Assembly: GCF_900111355.1 (NCBI RefSeq)
Contig: NZ_FOHA01000009.1
Location: 1 to 64,000, forward strand
Length of the DNA: 64,000 nt
Source of the DNA: Isobaculum melis
GTDB taxonomy: Bacteria; Bacillota; Bacilli; Lactobacillales; Carnobacteriaceae
Direction: 5' to 3'
The notes beneath the pieces are model-generated. The model had not been told where the DNA came from. It searched no databases and was given only the letters and a program-made list of their open reading frames with translations. Positions 52,321 to 61,840 of this stretch are shown piece after piece. Within the stretch, counting starts at the first letter, position 1. Each line of letters starts with the position of its first letter. The translations under genes and the position numbers were made by a program.

Positions 52321-52685
52321 GCCAAGAATCACTACAAACGTAAGTGAGTAGATGTTGATTGGTACCTACTACGCTACGCTTCGATCACAACAAATTCTAC
52401 GCATGAAACATGCTAGATTTGCTAAGAATCACGGAGAACAAAGTGATTCGATGATGAATAGTACCTACTTGGTGAAGGATTTGGTTCACAAAACATTGGA
52501 TAAGGAAAGTATAAAGGTTCAGAGTCAAACGGTGTTTGATCTGTATCATGTCTCTAAGGATTAAAAATCCTAAGAGGCATGACAAGAGTCATGACAAGAG
52601 GCATGACAATTGTTCGTCTTTTGCTCCAATTGCTTTGATTCACAACGAAGTATGAGTTGATGTAGAAAAGTACCTACCCGGTGCT
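52321..52685 (+). repeat. Three degenerate copies of a 50-nt repeat in a gene-free region
   Basis: Each copy has GCyAAGAATCAC or a close variant (52321, 52421, 52632), then about 40 bases later GTACCTAC (52362, 52461, 52670), usually preceded by GATGnnGA. In one frame copies one and three read VDVDWYLL and VDVEKYLPGAQT after a stop codon. This suggests decayed coding or mobile repeats. A 70-residue open frame at 52352-52564 spans two copies and is unlikely to be a real gene. Confidence 0.6.
52574..52609 (+). repeat. 12-bp tandem repeat, three copies
   Basis: GAGGCATGACAA, GAGTCATGACAA and GAGGCATGACAA are directly adjacent; only one base differs. There are no spacers, so it is not a CRISPR array. 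Confidence 0.85.
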
Positions 52686-52707
52686 CAAACCTAAACGCCT
52701 TTTTATC

Positions 52708-53733
52708 TCATCCTCTTTTAAAATAATGGAAACCTGCTGCTTTCTCTAAGCGGTTCATTACAGCTTCTCCAAATCCCTTTTTGCTAAAGGCTTCAGCTAA
52801 TATAAGGGTAGCAGGTGTTTCTGAAAAATAGCGTAAGCCCCCATATAATTTTCGGCCAGCGGTTTCAATATCTCCTGCTTGACCTAAATCATAGCTTGCA
52901 ACTATTTGATTTTCATAAAGAGATACAATGGATTGATTGGCAAGTAAACCAATTTTTTCTCCTTTAGCTTGATAATAGTCAATTGCTGCTTGCCAATCTT
53001 CTGCTTGCTTGATTAGGATCACAGGCTCATTTGGTGAATAGTGCTGATACTTCATTCCAGGCGCCTTAGGCTGAGCCTCTTGATTAACTAAGTATTGATC
53101 CATATTCATGATAATCCCCAGTGTTTGCTCAATCTCTTCTTGGCTAATGGCTCCTGGTCTTAATATCACCAATTTGTCTGGATTGGTCACATCTACAACT
53201 GTTGACTCAAGTCCGACACCTGTTTCACCATCATCTAAAATCCCAGCAATTTTCCCTGCTAAATCGTGGTAAACATGAGTAGCGGAAGTGGGACTTGGCT
53301 TTCCTGATGTATTGGCACTAGGACCAACAAGTGGGACACCACAGGCTCGGATGAAATCACGTGTGATTTGGTTATCAGGAATACGAATGGCCACGCTATC
53401 TAATCCAGCTGTGACAAGCGGCGCAAGTGCTGCTTTATTCGCTTTAAAAATGAGGGTTAATGGACCTGGCCAGAAATGTGCCATTAATTTTTCTGCAATA
53501 GCTGGGATTTCAGTAACATATTTTGCCACTTCCGTTTGTTGTGCTAAATGAACAATTAAAGGATTATCACTTGGACGTCCTTTGGCTAAGTAAACCTGGC
53601 TAACTGCCTCGTTATTTGTGGCATCTGCTCCTAAGCCATAAACGGTCTCTGTTGGGAATGATACCAATTCTCCTGCCTTAATTACAGCTGCTGCATCATT
53701 TAAATCTTCTTTACTCCAAATTTTAGTTATCAA
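52708..53733 (-). CDS. tsaC: Threonylcarbamoyl-AMP synthase (Sua5/YwlC type)
   Basis: The enzyme makes threonylcarbamoyl-AMP for the t6A modification of ANN-decoding tRNAs. The YrdC domain (residues 1-200) shows GELVSFPTETVYGLGADA and KGRPSDNPLIVHL. A C-terminal Sua5 domain follows (about 230-341, with KYQHYSP), as in the long archaeal/Gram-positive form. The TTG at 53733 is eight bases from GGAGG, which lies inside the frame that continues to 53748. It follows prmC on the same strand, with DnaA-box-like sequences between. Confidence 0.92.
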   Translation of the reverse strand: MITKIWSKEDLNDAAAVIKAGELVSFPTETVYGLGADATNNEAVSQVYLAKGRPSDNPLIVHLAQQTEVAKYVTEIPAIAEKLMAHFWPGPLTLIFKANKAALAPLVTAGLDSVAIRIPDNQITRDFIRACGVPLVGPSANTSGKPSPTSATHVYHDLAGKIAGILDDGETGVGLESTVVDVTNPDKLVILRPGAISQEEIEQTLGIIMNMDQYLVNQEAQPKAPGMKYQHYSPNEPVILIKQAEDWQAAIDYYQAKGEKIGLLANQSIVSLYENQIVASYDLGQAGDIETAGRKLYGGLRYFSETPATLILAEAFSKKGFGEAVMNRLEKAAGFHYFKRG

Positions 53734-53790
53734 CAGGTTTTCCTCCATTTCTTTTGATCTTTTCCTTTATTTTAAGGATATTCACTTGAG

Positions 53791-54103
53791 TTGTCCACAT
53801 TTTGTGGATAACTCATCTGTCAATAGGGGATAACTCCTGTGGAAAGTGTGAATTCCTTATAAATCTTATGATTTAGGGAATATTAGAACTTTTCTATTAT
53901 TTAATAAAATTTTTTATCCACAAAGCTTGTGGATAACTTTGTTATAACTGAATCAATAGCATCCGATCATTTCCAGCTAAGTCTTTTTCATACCAGACAT
54001 GAGCAGTAGGTAATGCTTGCTGAAACAACGCTTTAACACGTTGTCCTTGATTAAAGCCGATTTCAAAGGCTGCAAAGCCCGGTGTCTTTAAATATGTGGA
54101 TAA
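53791..54103. promoter_or_regulatory. Cluster of DnaA boxes at the tsaC-prmC junction
   Basis: Perfect matches to TTATCCACA or its complement occur at 53803-53811, 53924-53932, 53938-53946 and 54095-54103. TTGTCCACA, one mismatch, is at 53791-53799, and a GGGGATAA half-site is near 53826. Two pairs are arranged as inverted repeats. Three lie in or at the edge of the intergenic gap, and one is inside prmC. Confidence 0.8.
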
Positions 54104-54787
54104 CTCCTGTGCAAATCTTTGATAAATGGCCAAACCATCGTTTTCAGCAAATAAAGCTAAGTGTGGTTCATGCTCAAGCACAACATCCTCCATTAACTGC
54201 TTATCTATTTCAGGAATATAAGGTGGATTCGACACAATCACATCAAATTTTTCTTTGGTTACAGGAGCAAATAAATCCCCTGCTAAATAGCGTACAGCAA
54301 GCTGATGCTGCTTGCCATTTTCTTTGGCTACAGCCAATGCTTCGCTTGAAATATCTGTGAGCGTCACTGCTGCATCAGGTCGCTCTGCTTTTAATGTTAG
54401 ACCAATGATACCTGAGCCTGTTCCTACATCTAAGATTTTAGGTGCTTGAAGAGAGTCAATTTCTGCCAACACTCGGGCAACCACTTCTTCTGTTTCAGGT
54501 CTGGGAATTAAGGTATCCGCTGTAACTTTAAACGGACGATCAAAAAAATATTCAAAGCCTGTTAAATATTGAATAGGCATTCCTGTGGCATGCGCTTTAA
54601 TCGCTGCTTGATAGCGTTGCTTAATTGCTTCGGGTATTTCAGCCTGTAAAGACTGAATCAATTTGGTTTTATCCCAGCCTAATAAATCTAGCAGAAGGCG
54701 CTCTGCTGCATATTCTTCTCTTTTATGATGTGCTAAAAAAGAAGAAGCCCATTGCAGGACTTCTAGGTAGGTAGCATTAGTTGCCAT
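53942..54787 (-). CDS. prmC: Release factor glutamine methyltransferase
   Basis: PrmC methylates the Gln of the GGQ motif in peptide release factors. The 281-residue protein has an N-terminal helical domain, the AdoMet motif [13 protein letters not shown] near residue 113, and the catalytic NPPY in VSNPPYIPE near 183. Its ATG overlaps the end of prfA by 11 bases, the usual coupling with its substrate gene. The frame extends to 54847 but that part is inside prfA. Confidence 0.95.
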   Translation of the reverse strand: MATNATYLEVLQWASSFLAHHKREEYAAERLLLDLLGWDKTKLIQSLQAEIPEAIKQRYQAAIKAHATGMPIQYLTGFEYFFDRPFKVTADTLIPRPETEEVVARVLAEIDSLQAPKILDVGTGSGIIGLTLKAERPDAAVTLTDISSEALAVAKENGKQHQLAVRYLAGDLFAPVTKEKFDVIVSNPPYIPEIDKQLMEDVVLEHEPHLALFAENDGLAIYQRFAQELSTYLKTPGFAAFEIGFNQGQRVKALFQQALPTAHVWYEKDLAGNDRMLLIQL

Positions 54788-55853
54788 TTTGCATTTGCTC
54801 CAGTTTTTCTGTTTGATCATAAAGCACCAATGCATCCACAATTTCATCTAGTTTGCCTGATAAAATTTGATCTAATTTTTGAATGGTTAAACCAATACGA
54901 TGGTCTGTTACCCGGTTTTGTGGGAAGTTATATGTGCGAATCCGTTCAGAACGATCGCCTGTTCCTACGGCTGATTTACGATTGGCATCATATTCACTTT
55001 GGGCTTCTTGTTGTAACATATCATAGACTCTAGCGCGTAATATTTTCATCGCTTTTTCTCTATTTTTAATTTGTGAACGTTCATCCTGCATCGCAACTGC
55101 AATTCCAGTTGGTAAATGTGTTAAACGTACGGCTGATGCTGTTTTATTGACATGCTGTCCACCAGCACCACTTGCATGATAGATATCTGTACGAATATCT
55201 TTTTCAGCAATATCCACTTCAACTTCTTCTGCTTCAGGCATCACAACAACTGTCGCAGTTGAGGTATGAATACGGCCTTGTGATTCAGTTGTTGGGACAC
55301 GTTGCACACGATGGGCACCATTTTCATATTTTAATTTTGAAAAGACATTGTTTCCTGTAATCATGAAGATAATTTCTTTATAGCCACCAATGCCGGTAAT
55401 ATTGGCTTCTAAGACTTCTGTTTTCCAGCCTTGTGATTCTGCATATTTTTGGTACATGGTAAATAAATCACCAGCAAATAACTGGGCTTCATCTCCACCT
55501 GCGGCACCACGAATTTCCATGATAATATTTTTATCATCATTGGCGTCTTTTGGTAAAAGTAAGACTTTCATTTGTTCTTCTAAATCAGCTTTTTCCTTTT
55601 TTAAGGTGCTTAATTCTTCTTTTGCCATTTCAGCCATTTCAGCATCTAGGTTTTCCCCTAAAAGCTCTTCTGTTTCATTCAATTGTGACATGGTTTTCTT
55701 ATAGTTACGGTAGACAGCTACTGTTTCTCTGATACTAGCTTCCTCTTTGGTTAAGCTCATTAAACGCTTTGTATCTGAGATGACTTCTGGGTCACTTAAT
55801 AGCTCGCCTAATTCTTCATAACGATCCTCTACTGATTGTAATTTATCATACAT
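54777..55853 (-). CDS. prfA: Peptide chain release factor 1
   Basis: RF1 ends translation at UAA and UAG. The 358-residue protein has the codon-recognition PxT-type region ([13 protein letters not shown]) and the catalytic GGQ in [18 protein letters not shown] near residue 232. It is full length, with GAGGGAATAG before the ATG. It is first of prfA-prmC-tsaC and follows tdk by 38 bases, an order common in Firmicutes. Confidence 0.97.
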   Translation of the reverse strand: MYDKLQSVEDRYEELGELLSDPEVISDTKRLMSLTKEEASIRETVAVYRNYKKTMSQLNETEELLGENLDAEMAEMAKEELSTLKKEKADLEEQMKVLLLPKDANDDKNIIMEIRGAAGGDEAQLFAGDLFTMYQKYAESQGWKTEVLEANITGIGGYKEIIFMITGNNVFSKLKYENGAHRVQRVPTTESQGRIHTSTATVVVMPEAEEVEVDIAEKDIRTDIYHASGAGGQHVNKTASAVRLTHLPTGIAVAMQDERSQIKNREKAMKILRARVYDMLQQEAQSEYDANRKSAVGTGDRSERIRTYNFPQNRVTDHRIGLTIQKLDQILSGKLDEIVDALVLYDQTEKLEQMQNGN

Positions 55854-55891
55854 GGTTTCTATTCCCTCAATTCTTTTTCTGTGTCAATGGA

Positions 55892-56476
55892 TTATTTGTT
55901 CTGTTCTTCTAGTACTGGCTGATGATAATGTTGTCTACAAACTGGGAAATAACTTTCATTGCCACCAATTTGGATTTGTTCACCTGTATAGACAGGTTGT
56001 CCATCTGCAACACGCAAATTCATAATGGCTTTTTTATGGCAGAACCAGCAAATGGTTTTCATTTCTTCTATTTTATCTGCATATAATAGAAGATATTCCG
56101 ATCCTTCAAATAGTTCATTTCTAAAATCATTTTTTAAACCAAAGGCCATCACTGGTATATTCAATTGATCCACAATATCTGCTAATTGGCAAACATGCTC
56201 TTTTTTTAGAAATTGTGATTCATCAATCAGAATACAATAAGGTGTGACAGCTAAGTCCTTAATTGTTTCATAAACATTGGTTTCATCAAAAATTGGAATT
56301 GCATCACGCTTTAAGCCAATTCTACTTGAAACAAGCCCAACTGCCTCACGATCATCTATCCCACTTGTCATAATAACAACAGGTTTATTTTGCTCTTCAT
56401 AGTTATGTGCAACCTTTAGAATTTCAATTGTTTTACCACTATTCATTGCCCCATATTTAAAGAAAAGTTGTGCCAT
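55892..56476 (-). CDS. tdk: Thymidine kinase
   Basis: Tdk phosphorylates thymidine for salvage. The type II enzyme has P-loop GAMNSGKT at about residues 8-15, the DESQFLKK region near 85, the lasso-loop and Cys pairs (CWFCHKKA and the C-terminal CRQHY) for the structural zinc. The ATG at 56476 follows GAGGGAAAT and gives 194 residues. It probably heads the tdk-prfA-prmC-tsaC transcript. Confidence 0.96.
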   Translation of the reverse strand: MAQLFFKYGAMNSGKTIEILKVAHNYEEQNKPVVIMTSGIDDREAVGLVSSRIGLKRDAIPIFDETNVYETIKDLAVTPYCILIDESQFLKKEHVCQLADIVDQLNIPVMAFGLKNDFRNELFEGSEYLLLYADKIEEMKTICWFCHKKAIMNLRVADGQPVYTGEQIQIGGNESYFPVCRQHYHQPVLEEQNK

Positions 56477-56884
56477 TTTTATTTCCCTCACTTGTTCTCA
56501 AAGTTCTCCAATATGAATTATACGTTATTTTCCCTCTATTGAGTAGTATAAATACATTTTTTAAAGAATTTTTGATTGAGAATGCTTAGAAATCAGTTAC
56601 CTTAAGATTTCTTTAAATAAAAAAGATGCCACAAGACGTTATTTTTTTGGCGAAATGTGCTATTATTGGGAATGGAAACTTTTAAAAAAAGCACAGCTAA
56701 GAATAGGACCCGTTTAAAATTTACTATGGCATTCAATTTTCTAGTGATGTTAATGGCAAGCTAACAAGAACGTCCAGCTGATGTAATCCAGCCATTAGAT
56801 AAGCAGCGCAAAAAGAGTGGTTGCTATAATTTGCAAATAGGTCCTAAGTTAATAATAAATAAAAATGATGGTGAGGGAATAAAT
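56477..56884. other. Leader and promoter region of murT-gatD
   Basis: About 400 bases without a gene. An extended -10 element TGCTATAAT (56822-56830) is the best murT promoter. A second candidate -10 TATTAT lies near 56661. TAGGACC (near 56704) and GGTCCTA (near 56841) are complementary and about 130 bases apart, which hints at a folded leader if transcription starts at the upstream site. Confidence 0.4.
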
Positions 56885-58243
56885 ATGGGATTTAAAAGTA
56901 GTCTAGCCATTACAGCTGGTAAAACGACACAATGGTTTTTACGTACTTTTTCAAAAGGAAGCGGTGCAAGTATGCCTGGACGAATGGCTACTAAGTTTGA
57001 CCCCGCAATTTTAGCAACATTGTCTGAAGGCTATGATGTTATTTTAGTAACAGGTACAAATGGAAAAACCTTAACAACTGCCCTCACATATAAAGTCTTA
57101 AAACAAAAATATGACCATGTGATTACAAACCCTACTGGTGCAAATATGGTTCAAGGCGTGACTGCTACCTTTTTAGAGCATTATAAACGTAGTAAAAAAC
57201 AGGTGAAAAAATTGGCAGTAATTGAGGTTGATGAAGCCAGTATGGTTCATGTGACAAAGCAGCTTCATCCAAAAGCCATTGTTTTTACAAATGTTTTTAG
57301 AGATCAAATGGATCGTTATGGAGAAATTTATACCACTTATCGTAAAATGCTTGATGGCGCGAAGCAATCACCGAATGCGACATTGGTTGTCAATGGTGAT
57401 GCACCGATTTTCAACTCCGTAAAGGTGGCCAATCCTGTGACTTATTTTGGCTTTGATAACCAGCCTGATGGAGAAATGTTGGCGCATCATAATACAGATG
57501 GCATCCTTTGCCCACATTGTCAGCATATTTTACATTATAAATTTATTACCTATACAAATTTAGGTAAATATTATTGCCCACATTGTGATTTTAAACGACC
57601 AGAGCTAACCTATCGTTTAACTGAGATGACTTCATTAACCAATCAGTCTTCTGATTTTACCATTGATGGTCATCCTTTCCATATGGGGATTGGTGGTCTT
57701 TATAATATCTATAATGCTTTAGCTGCCTACTCTGTCGGTCGAATGTTTGATGTTTCTCCTGAGCAAATTGCAAAAGGTTTACAGCTAGATGGTCAAGTTT
57801 TTGGTCGTCAAGAAGTTATCCAAATCGGAGATAAAAAAGTCACCATTGTGCTGGTAAAAAACCCAGTTGGCTTAAACCAAGTCATTGATATGATTGCCTT
57901 AGATCCTGAACCATTTTCACTTTCAACCATTCTCAATGCACAATATGCTGATGGAATTGATGTGAGCTGGATTTGGGATGCACAATTTGAAACACTGCCT
58001 ACATTAAATATTGCACAATATACCGTCAGCGGTGAACGCTATCAAGATTTAAAACTACGTTTAGAGGTTGCTGGTATTCCTGAAGATGAGCTCATCATTA
58101 AAGAGGATTTAGAAGCATTGGTTGCTAGCTTTAAAGATGCCCCAACTAAAAATATTTATGTCTTGGCTACTTATACAGCAGTCATCAACTTACGTAAGGT
58201 TTTAACAGAACAAGGCTTCTTGAAAGGAGGACAAGCTGAATGA
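56885..58243 (+). CDS. murT: Lipid II isoglutaminyl synthase subunit MurT
   Basis: MurT with GatD amidates the D-Glu of lipid II to D-isoglutamine. The Mur-ligase-like protein has the P-loop VTGTNGKTLTTAL near residue 57, the VIEVDEASM metal-binding segment, and a Cys4 zinc ribbon (CPHC near 205 and CPHC near 225) specific to MurT. A C-terminal DUF1727 domain follows. The ATG at 56885 has GAGGGAATAAAT upstream. gatD overlaps its stop by four bases. Confidence 0.95.
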   Translation: MGFKSSLAITAGKTTQWFLRTFSKGSGASMPGRMATKFDPAILATLSEGYDVILVTGTNGKTLTTALTYKVLKQKYDHVITNPTGANMVQGVTATFLEHYKRSKKQVKKLAVIEVDEASMVHVTKQLHPKAIVFTNVFRDQMDRYGEIYTTYRKMLDGAKQSPNATLVVNGDAPIFNSVKVANPVTYFGFDNQPDGEMLAHHNTDGILCPHCQHILHYKFITYTNLGKYYCPHCDFKRPELTYRLTEMTSLTNQSSDFTIDGHPFHMGIGGLYNIYNALAAYSVGRMFDVSPEQIAKGLQLDGQVFGRQEVIQIGDKKVTIVLVKNPVGLNQVIDMIALDPEPFSLSTILNAQYADGIDVSWIWDAQFETLPTLNIAQYTVSGERYQDLKLRLEVAGIPEDELIIKEDLEALVASFKDAPTKNIYVLATYTAVINLRKVLTEQGFLKGGQAE

Positions 58244-58920
58244 TCACATTAAATGTTTGCCATCTTTATGGAAATCTCTTGAACACTTATGGTGACAATG
58301 GGAATTTACTGATTCTTGAATATTATGGAAAAAAAATGGGCATTCAATTTAAAACAGATATTATCAGTTTAGATGATGCTTTTGATGCAGATAAATATGA
58401 TTTGGTTTTTGTTGGTGGTGGACAAGATTATGAGCAAATGATTATTTCAAAAGATATCCAGCAAAAGAAAGTGGCACTGACGCAGCATATTGAAGCAGGG
58501 AAAGCTGTTTTAGCCATTTGTGGTGGCTACCAATTATTAGGTCATTACTATCTTGATGCAACTGGAGAAAGAATTGAAGGAATTGGCGCGTTAAATCACT
58601 ATACGTTAAATCAACAAGAAGATAATCGTTATATTGGCAACACGATTATTAAAAATGAAACCTTTAATGAAACCTATCAAGGCTTTGAAAATCATGGGGG
58701 ATGCACATTTCTAGGTGATGGTGTCTTACCTCTTGGAAAAGTGGTTCAAGGCTTTGGCAATAATGGCCAGGATCAAACGGAAGGTGCTCTTTATAAGGGA
58801 ACTTATTGTTCTTATTTTCATGGTCCTTTACTAGCAAAAAATGAGCAGCTTGCTTATCGGATCTTAGCAACAGCTTTACAAGCAAGATATCCTGAAAAAG
58901 CAGCTGAAATTAAGCTATAA
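58240..58920 (+). CDS. gatD: Lipid II isoglutaminyl synthase glutamine amidotransferase GatD
   Basis: GatD is the glutaminase partner of MurT. It has the class I amidotransferase nucleophile in LAICGGYQLLG (Cys near residue 94), FVGGGQDYEQ before it, and the catalytic His in YFHGPLLAKN near 189. It starts with ATGA overlapping murT and has GGAGGACAAGCTGA as ribosome binding site. Fusobacterial and staphylococcal operons have the same pair. A strong terminator follows. Confidence 0.95.
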   Translation: MITLNVCHLYGNLLNTYGDNGNLLILEYYGKKMGIQFKTDIISLDDAFDADKYDLVFVGGGQDYEQMIISKDIQQKKVALTQHIEAGKAVLAICGGYQLLGHYYLDATGERIEGIGALNHYTLNQQEDNRYIGNTIIKNETFNETYQGFENHGGCTFLGDGVLPLGKVVQGFGNNGQDQTEGALYKGTYCSYFHGPLLAKNEQLAYRILATALQARYPEKAAEIKL

Positions 58921-58970
58921 AAAATAAGCGCGTCCTTTAATCTGAGATAAAGGGCTCGCTTATTTTTTAT
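58919..58970. terminator. Bidirectional terminator
   Basis: AAAAAATAAGCG...CGCTTATTTTTT with inner CCTTTA/TAAAGG pairing lies between gatD and the convergent TetR gene. Confidence 0.9.
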
Positions 58971-59596
58971 TGACTCCATTTTTCCCCTTGTTCCGTTAGA
59001 AAAATAGAGAGCATTTTTTCAATTGTTTCATCAAAAGAATACATCACCGCTTCATTGGGTGATTTATTAGGATAAAAGAGTTCAAACCCTTGCATACTGA
59101 CCACGCGATAAAGCAAATCTGCATAAAAATCTACATTGGGTGAAACATCTCCACGATCTGCTAGTTGCTTTAAGCCATATTGATAATATTGAAAAAAGGT
59201 AAAGCTAGATAGCTCATTCATTTTACCTGGGTAAACATATTGAATGCGAAAGACGACATGAAAACATTTTTGAGCTAAAATACGTTCTTCTTCTGATTCT
59301 AAATAAACCATTTTCCTTAAAATCTCAATTGGATTCTTATAACGAATCATTAAGTCATCTATTCGATTAAAATGAAGTAGCTCCTCAAGCACCTCAGCAT
59401 AATAACAAATAATGGCTGTTAATAATTCCTCTTTTGAAGCAAAATAATTATAAATGGAAGCTGGTTTTACACCAGCATTTGCAGCAATTTCTTTCATAGA
59501 TACACGATCATAAGTACCATCTGAAAAAAGATTGGTTGCAGCCATTAGGATTTTTTCTTTTGTTTCTTGCCCTTTATTACTTTTCTTTTTTTCCAT
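58967..59596 (-). CDS. TetR-family transcriptional regulator
   Basis: The 209-residue protein has a TetR helix-turn-helix (TKEKILMAATNLFSDGTYD, then SMKEIAANAGVKPASIYNYFASKEEL) and a helical ligand-binding C-terminus. The ATG at 59596 follows GAGGTGAC. It starts 21 bases after manA on the same strand, so it may be in that transcript. Its targets are unknown. Confidence 0.9.
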   Translation of the reverse strand: MEKKKSNKGQETKEKILMAATNLFSDGTYDRVSMKEIAANAGVKPASIYNYFASKEELLTAIICYYAEVLEELLHFNRIDDLMIRYKNPIEILRKMVYLESEEERILAQKCFHVVFRIQYVYPGKMNELSSFTFFQYYQYGLKQLADRGDVSPNVDFYADLLYRVVSMQGFELFYPNKSPNEAVMYSFDETIEKMLSIFLTEQGEKWSQ

Positions 59597-59617
59597 TTTT
59601 GTCACCTCGACAAGTGC

Positions 59618-60574
59618 TTACCCTTTTCCTTGGATAGAGGCAATCATTTGTAGATTTCCTTGGAATGTCCAGCTTTTAATTTCATTTGGTAAGATAAAAT
59701 GACTCCCCTTTTTAATAGAATAAGTTTGTCCATTTGGTATAGCTAAGGTTCCTTCCCCGTCTAGTACACTCACTAAAGTGTAAGGACCTGTTGCTTCAAT
59801 CGTTGCTGTTCCTCTGACGAACCATTCATATACAGTAAAATAATCATTTGAAACAAAGGTTGTCACTTCAGCACCCGTTTGGTTCTTTGTCTCAATGGCT
59901 AAGCTTGGGTCAACATGAGGGACAGTTGTCACTTCCACAGATTGCGTAATATGCAACTCTCTTTGCTGACCTTGATCATCTAAACGGTCATAATCATAGA
60001 CGCGATAAGTGGTATCACTACTTTGTTGTGTCTCTAAAATCATAATACCAGAACCAATTGCATGAATCGTTCCACTAGGTACATGGAAGAAATCACCTTT
60101 TTTGACCTTGATTCGTCTTAATAAATCATCCCATTTTCCTGCTTCAATCATTTCTCTAAGCTCTTCTTTTGTTTTTGCATGGTGTCCATAAATAATTTCT
60201 GCCCCTTCATCTGCATCAATCACATACCAGCATTCTGTTTTGCCTAGCTCGCCTTCATGGGCCAAACCATATTGATCATCTGGATGGACTTGGACAGATA
60301 GATCATCTTGCGCATCCAAAATTTTGGTTAATAATGGAAAAACATCCCCTTTAGCATGACCAAATACTTCAGGTGCTTGTGTCCATAAATCTGCAAGTGA
60401 TGTACCTTGATAGGTTCCGTTACTAATCACACTTGGACCATTTGGATGTGCACTAATTGCCCAAAATTCCCCTGTTTTTTCACTAGGCAATGAATAACCA
60501 AACACATCTCTCAGCTTGGTTCCCCCCCAAATTTTTTCTTGTAAAACAGAGTCTAAAAATAATGGTTCATTCAT
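59618..60574 (-). CDS. manA: Mannose-6-phosphate isomerase, class I
   Basis: ManA interconverts mannose 6-phosphate and fructose 6-phosphate. The zinc-binding cupin has metal ligands in VQVHPDDQYG and GKTECWYVID, and the substrate region PSGTIHAIGSGIMILE with YRVYDY. At 318 residues it is the short Firmicutes type. The ATG at 60574 follows GAGGG; a frame extension to 60637 has no support. Confidence 0.93.
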   Translation of the reverse strand: MNEPLFLDSVLQEKIWGGTKLRDVFGYSLPSEKTGEFWAISAHPNGPSVISNGTYQGTSLADLWTQAPEVFGHAKGDVFPLLTKILDAQDDLSVQVHPDDQYGLAHEGELGKTECWYVIDADEGAEIIYGHHAKTKEELREMIEAGKWDDLLRRIKVKKGDFFHVPSGTIHAIGSGIMILETQQSSDTTYRVYDYDRLDDQGQQRELHITQSVEVTTVPHVDPSLAIETKNQTGAEVTTFVSNDYFTVYEWFVRGTATIEATGPYTLVSVLDGEGTLAIPNGQTYSIKKGSHFILPNEIKSWTFQGNLQMIASIQGKG

Positions 60575-60728
60575 CGAATTCCCTCTTCTCAATTTCTTTA
60601 ATTCACTTCTGTTATCATACCATCCTTTGCCTTGCATGATAACCCAGAAATTGCTTTTTATGCATCATTTACAAGCAACCAACAGAAACCGTCTTAGATT
60701 CGTCTCTTTTCATTGATAAAAGCTTCGC

Positions 60729-61682
60729 TTAAAAAAAGTCGTGTCTTTTCAAAATCCAAACTGTAATACCTGTTAAAAAGAAAATCAATGCCATCACTAA
60801 CCAAAAAGCATCTGCACGATCTGCGTTTGGAATCGGGACATTCATCCCATAAATCCCCCCAATAATTGTTGGGATGGTTAAAACAATGGTTAAGGAGGTC
60901 AGCACCTTCATAATGATATTTAAATTATTTGATACAACAGATGAAAATAAGGTACCTAAATCAGATAAAATTTGTGTATAAATTTTGGTGGTTTTAATGG
61001 CTTGATTATTTTCCACCAGGACATCATTAATTTCTGAAGCAAGCAAAGGATCCTCCACAAAGCGCTGACTTTGTTGAACCTTAGCTAAAACATCATGATT
61101 TGAAGAGAGTGCCACTGAAAAATGCGTTAAACTTTTTTGTAAGCCTAATAAGGCAAATAATTGCTCATTTTTGGTTGATTCCTTTAATTGTGCTTCTAAC
61201 TTATTGGTTTCATGATCAATGATTTTTAAGAATTTCAAATAGGAAGCAGAGATTGACCATAAAATACGCGCCATAAAATGAGCTGCTGCTTCTGTTTTAA
61301 ATTTCATTTTTACATTGCCAAGCATCATCTCTTCAATAAAATGTGGCTTTGATTTACTCACAGTTAAAATCGTGTCCTGTAATAAAATAATCGCCAGCGG
61401 AAAGGAATCATACATCGGATAGCCTGCACTACTTGGCACAATATGGGGATATTGAATCAGCACTAAGGTTGCTTCTTTATCTTCCCGTGCATATTGCTCT
61501 ATCCGAGAAACCTCATCCTCATCTAGGACATCGGTTAAATAGTCTCTAGGCATGTTAAATTGTGTTAATAATTGTTGAATCTCTGCTTCATTTGGATCAC
61601 TAACATTGATCCAACACCCCTTTTGATAAGCTGTCATTTGCTCAATTTCAGCCTCTTCAGTTGTCTTAAAATATTGAATCAT
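60729..61682 (-). CDS. corA: CorA-family magnesium/divalent cation transporter
   Basis: The 317-residue protein has a long cytoplasmic helical funnel (residues 1-250) and two C-terminal membrane helices. The first ends in the selectivity motif GMN (YGMNVPIPN) near residue 283. The C-terminal basic tail KRHDFF is typical. It imports Mg2+ or related ions as a pentamer. AAAGGGG precedes the ATG. It is a single gene, divergent from the DUF368 gene. Confidence 0.92.
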   Translation of the reverse strand: MIQYFKTTEEAEIEQMTAYQKGCWINVSDPNEAEIQQLLTQFNMPRDYLTDVLDEDEVSRIEQYAREDKEATLVLIQYPHIVPSSAGYPMYDSFPLAIILLQDTILTVSKSKPHFIEEMMLGNVKMKFKTEAAAHFMARILWSISASYLKFLKIIDHETNKLEAQLKESTKNEQLFALLGLQKSLTHFSVALSSNHDVLAKVQQSQRFVEDPLLASEINDVLVENNQAIKTTKIYTQILSDLGTLFSSVVSNNLNIIMKVLTSLTIVLTIPTIIGGIYGMNVPIPNADRADAFWLVMALIFFLTGITVWILKRHDFF

Positions 61683-61840
61683 TTAAAATAGCCCCTTTAC
61701 CCTCTAATCATTTCTCTCTCTAGTCTAAGCGTTTCAAATCAGAAAAGCAATTTCTCAGCATCCATTTTTTTCTTGCGTGATGGATACAAAATAGGATAAG
61801 CTATTAAATGACACATTGAAAGAATTGAGAGGAGACATTT

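Noticed and set aside
52352-52564. 70-residue open frame as a gene
   Set aside because: It spans two degenerate repeat copies, has no ribosome binding site and no recognisable domain.
52574-52609. CRISPR array
   Set aside because: The 12-bp repeats are directly adjacent with no spacers, and no cas genes are near.
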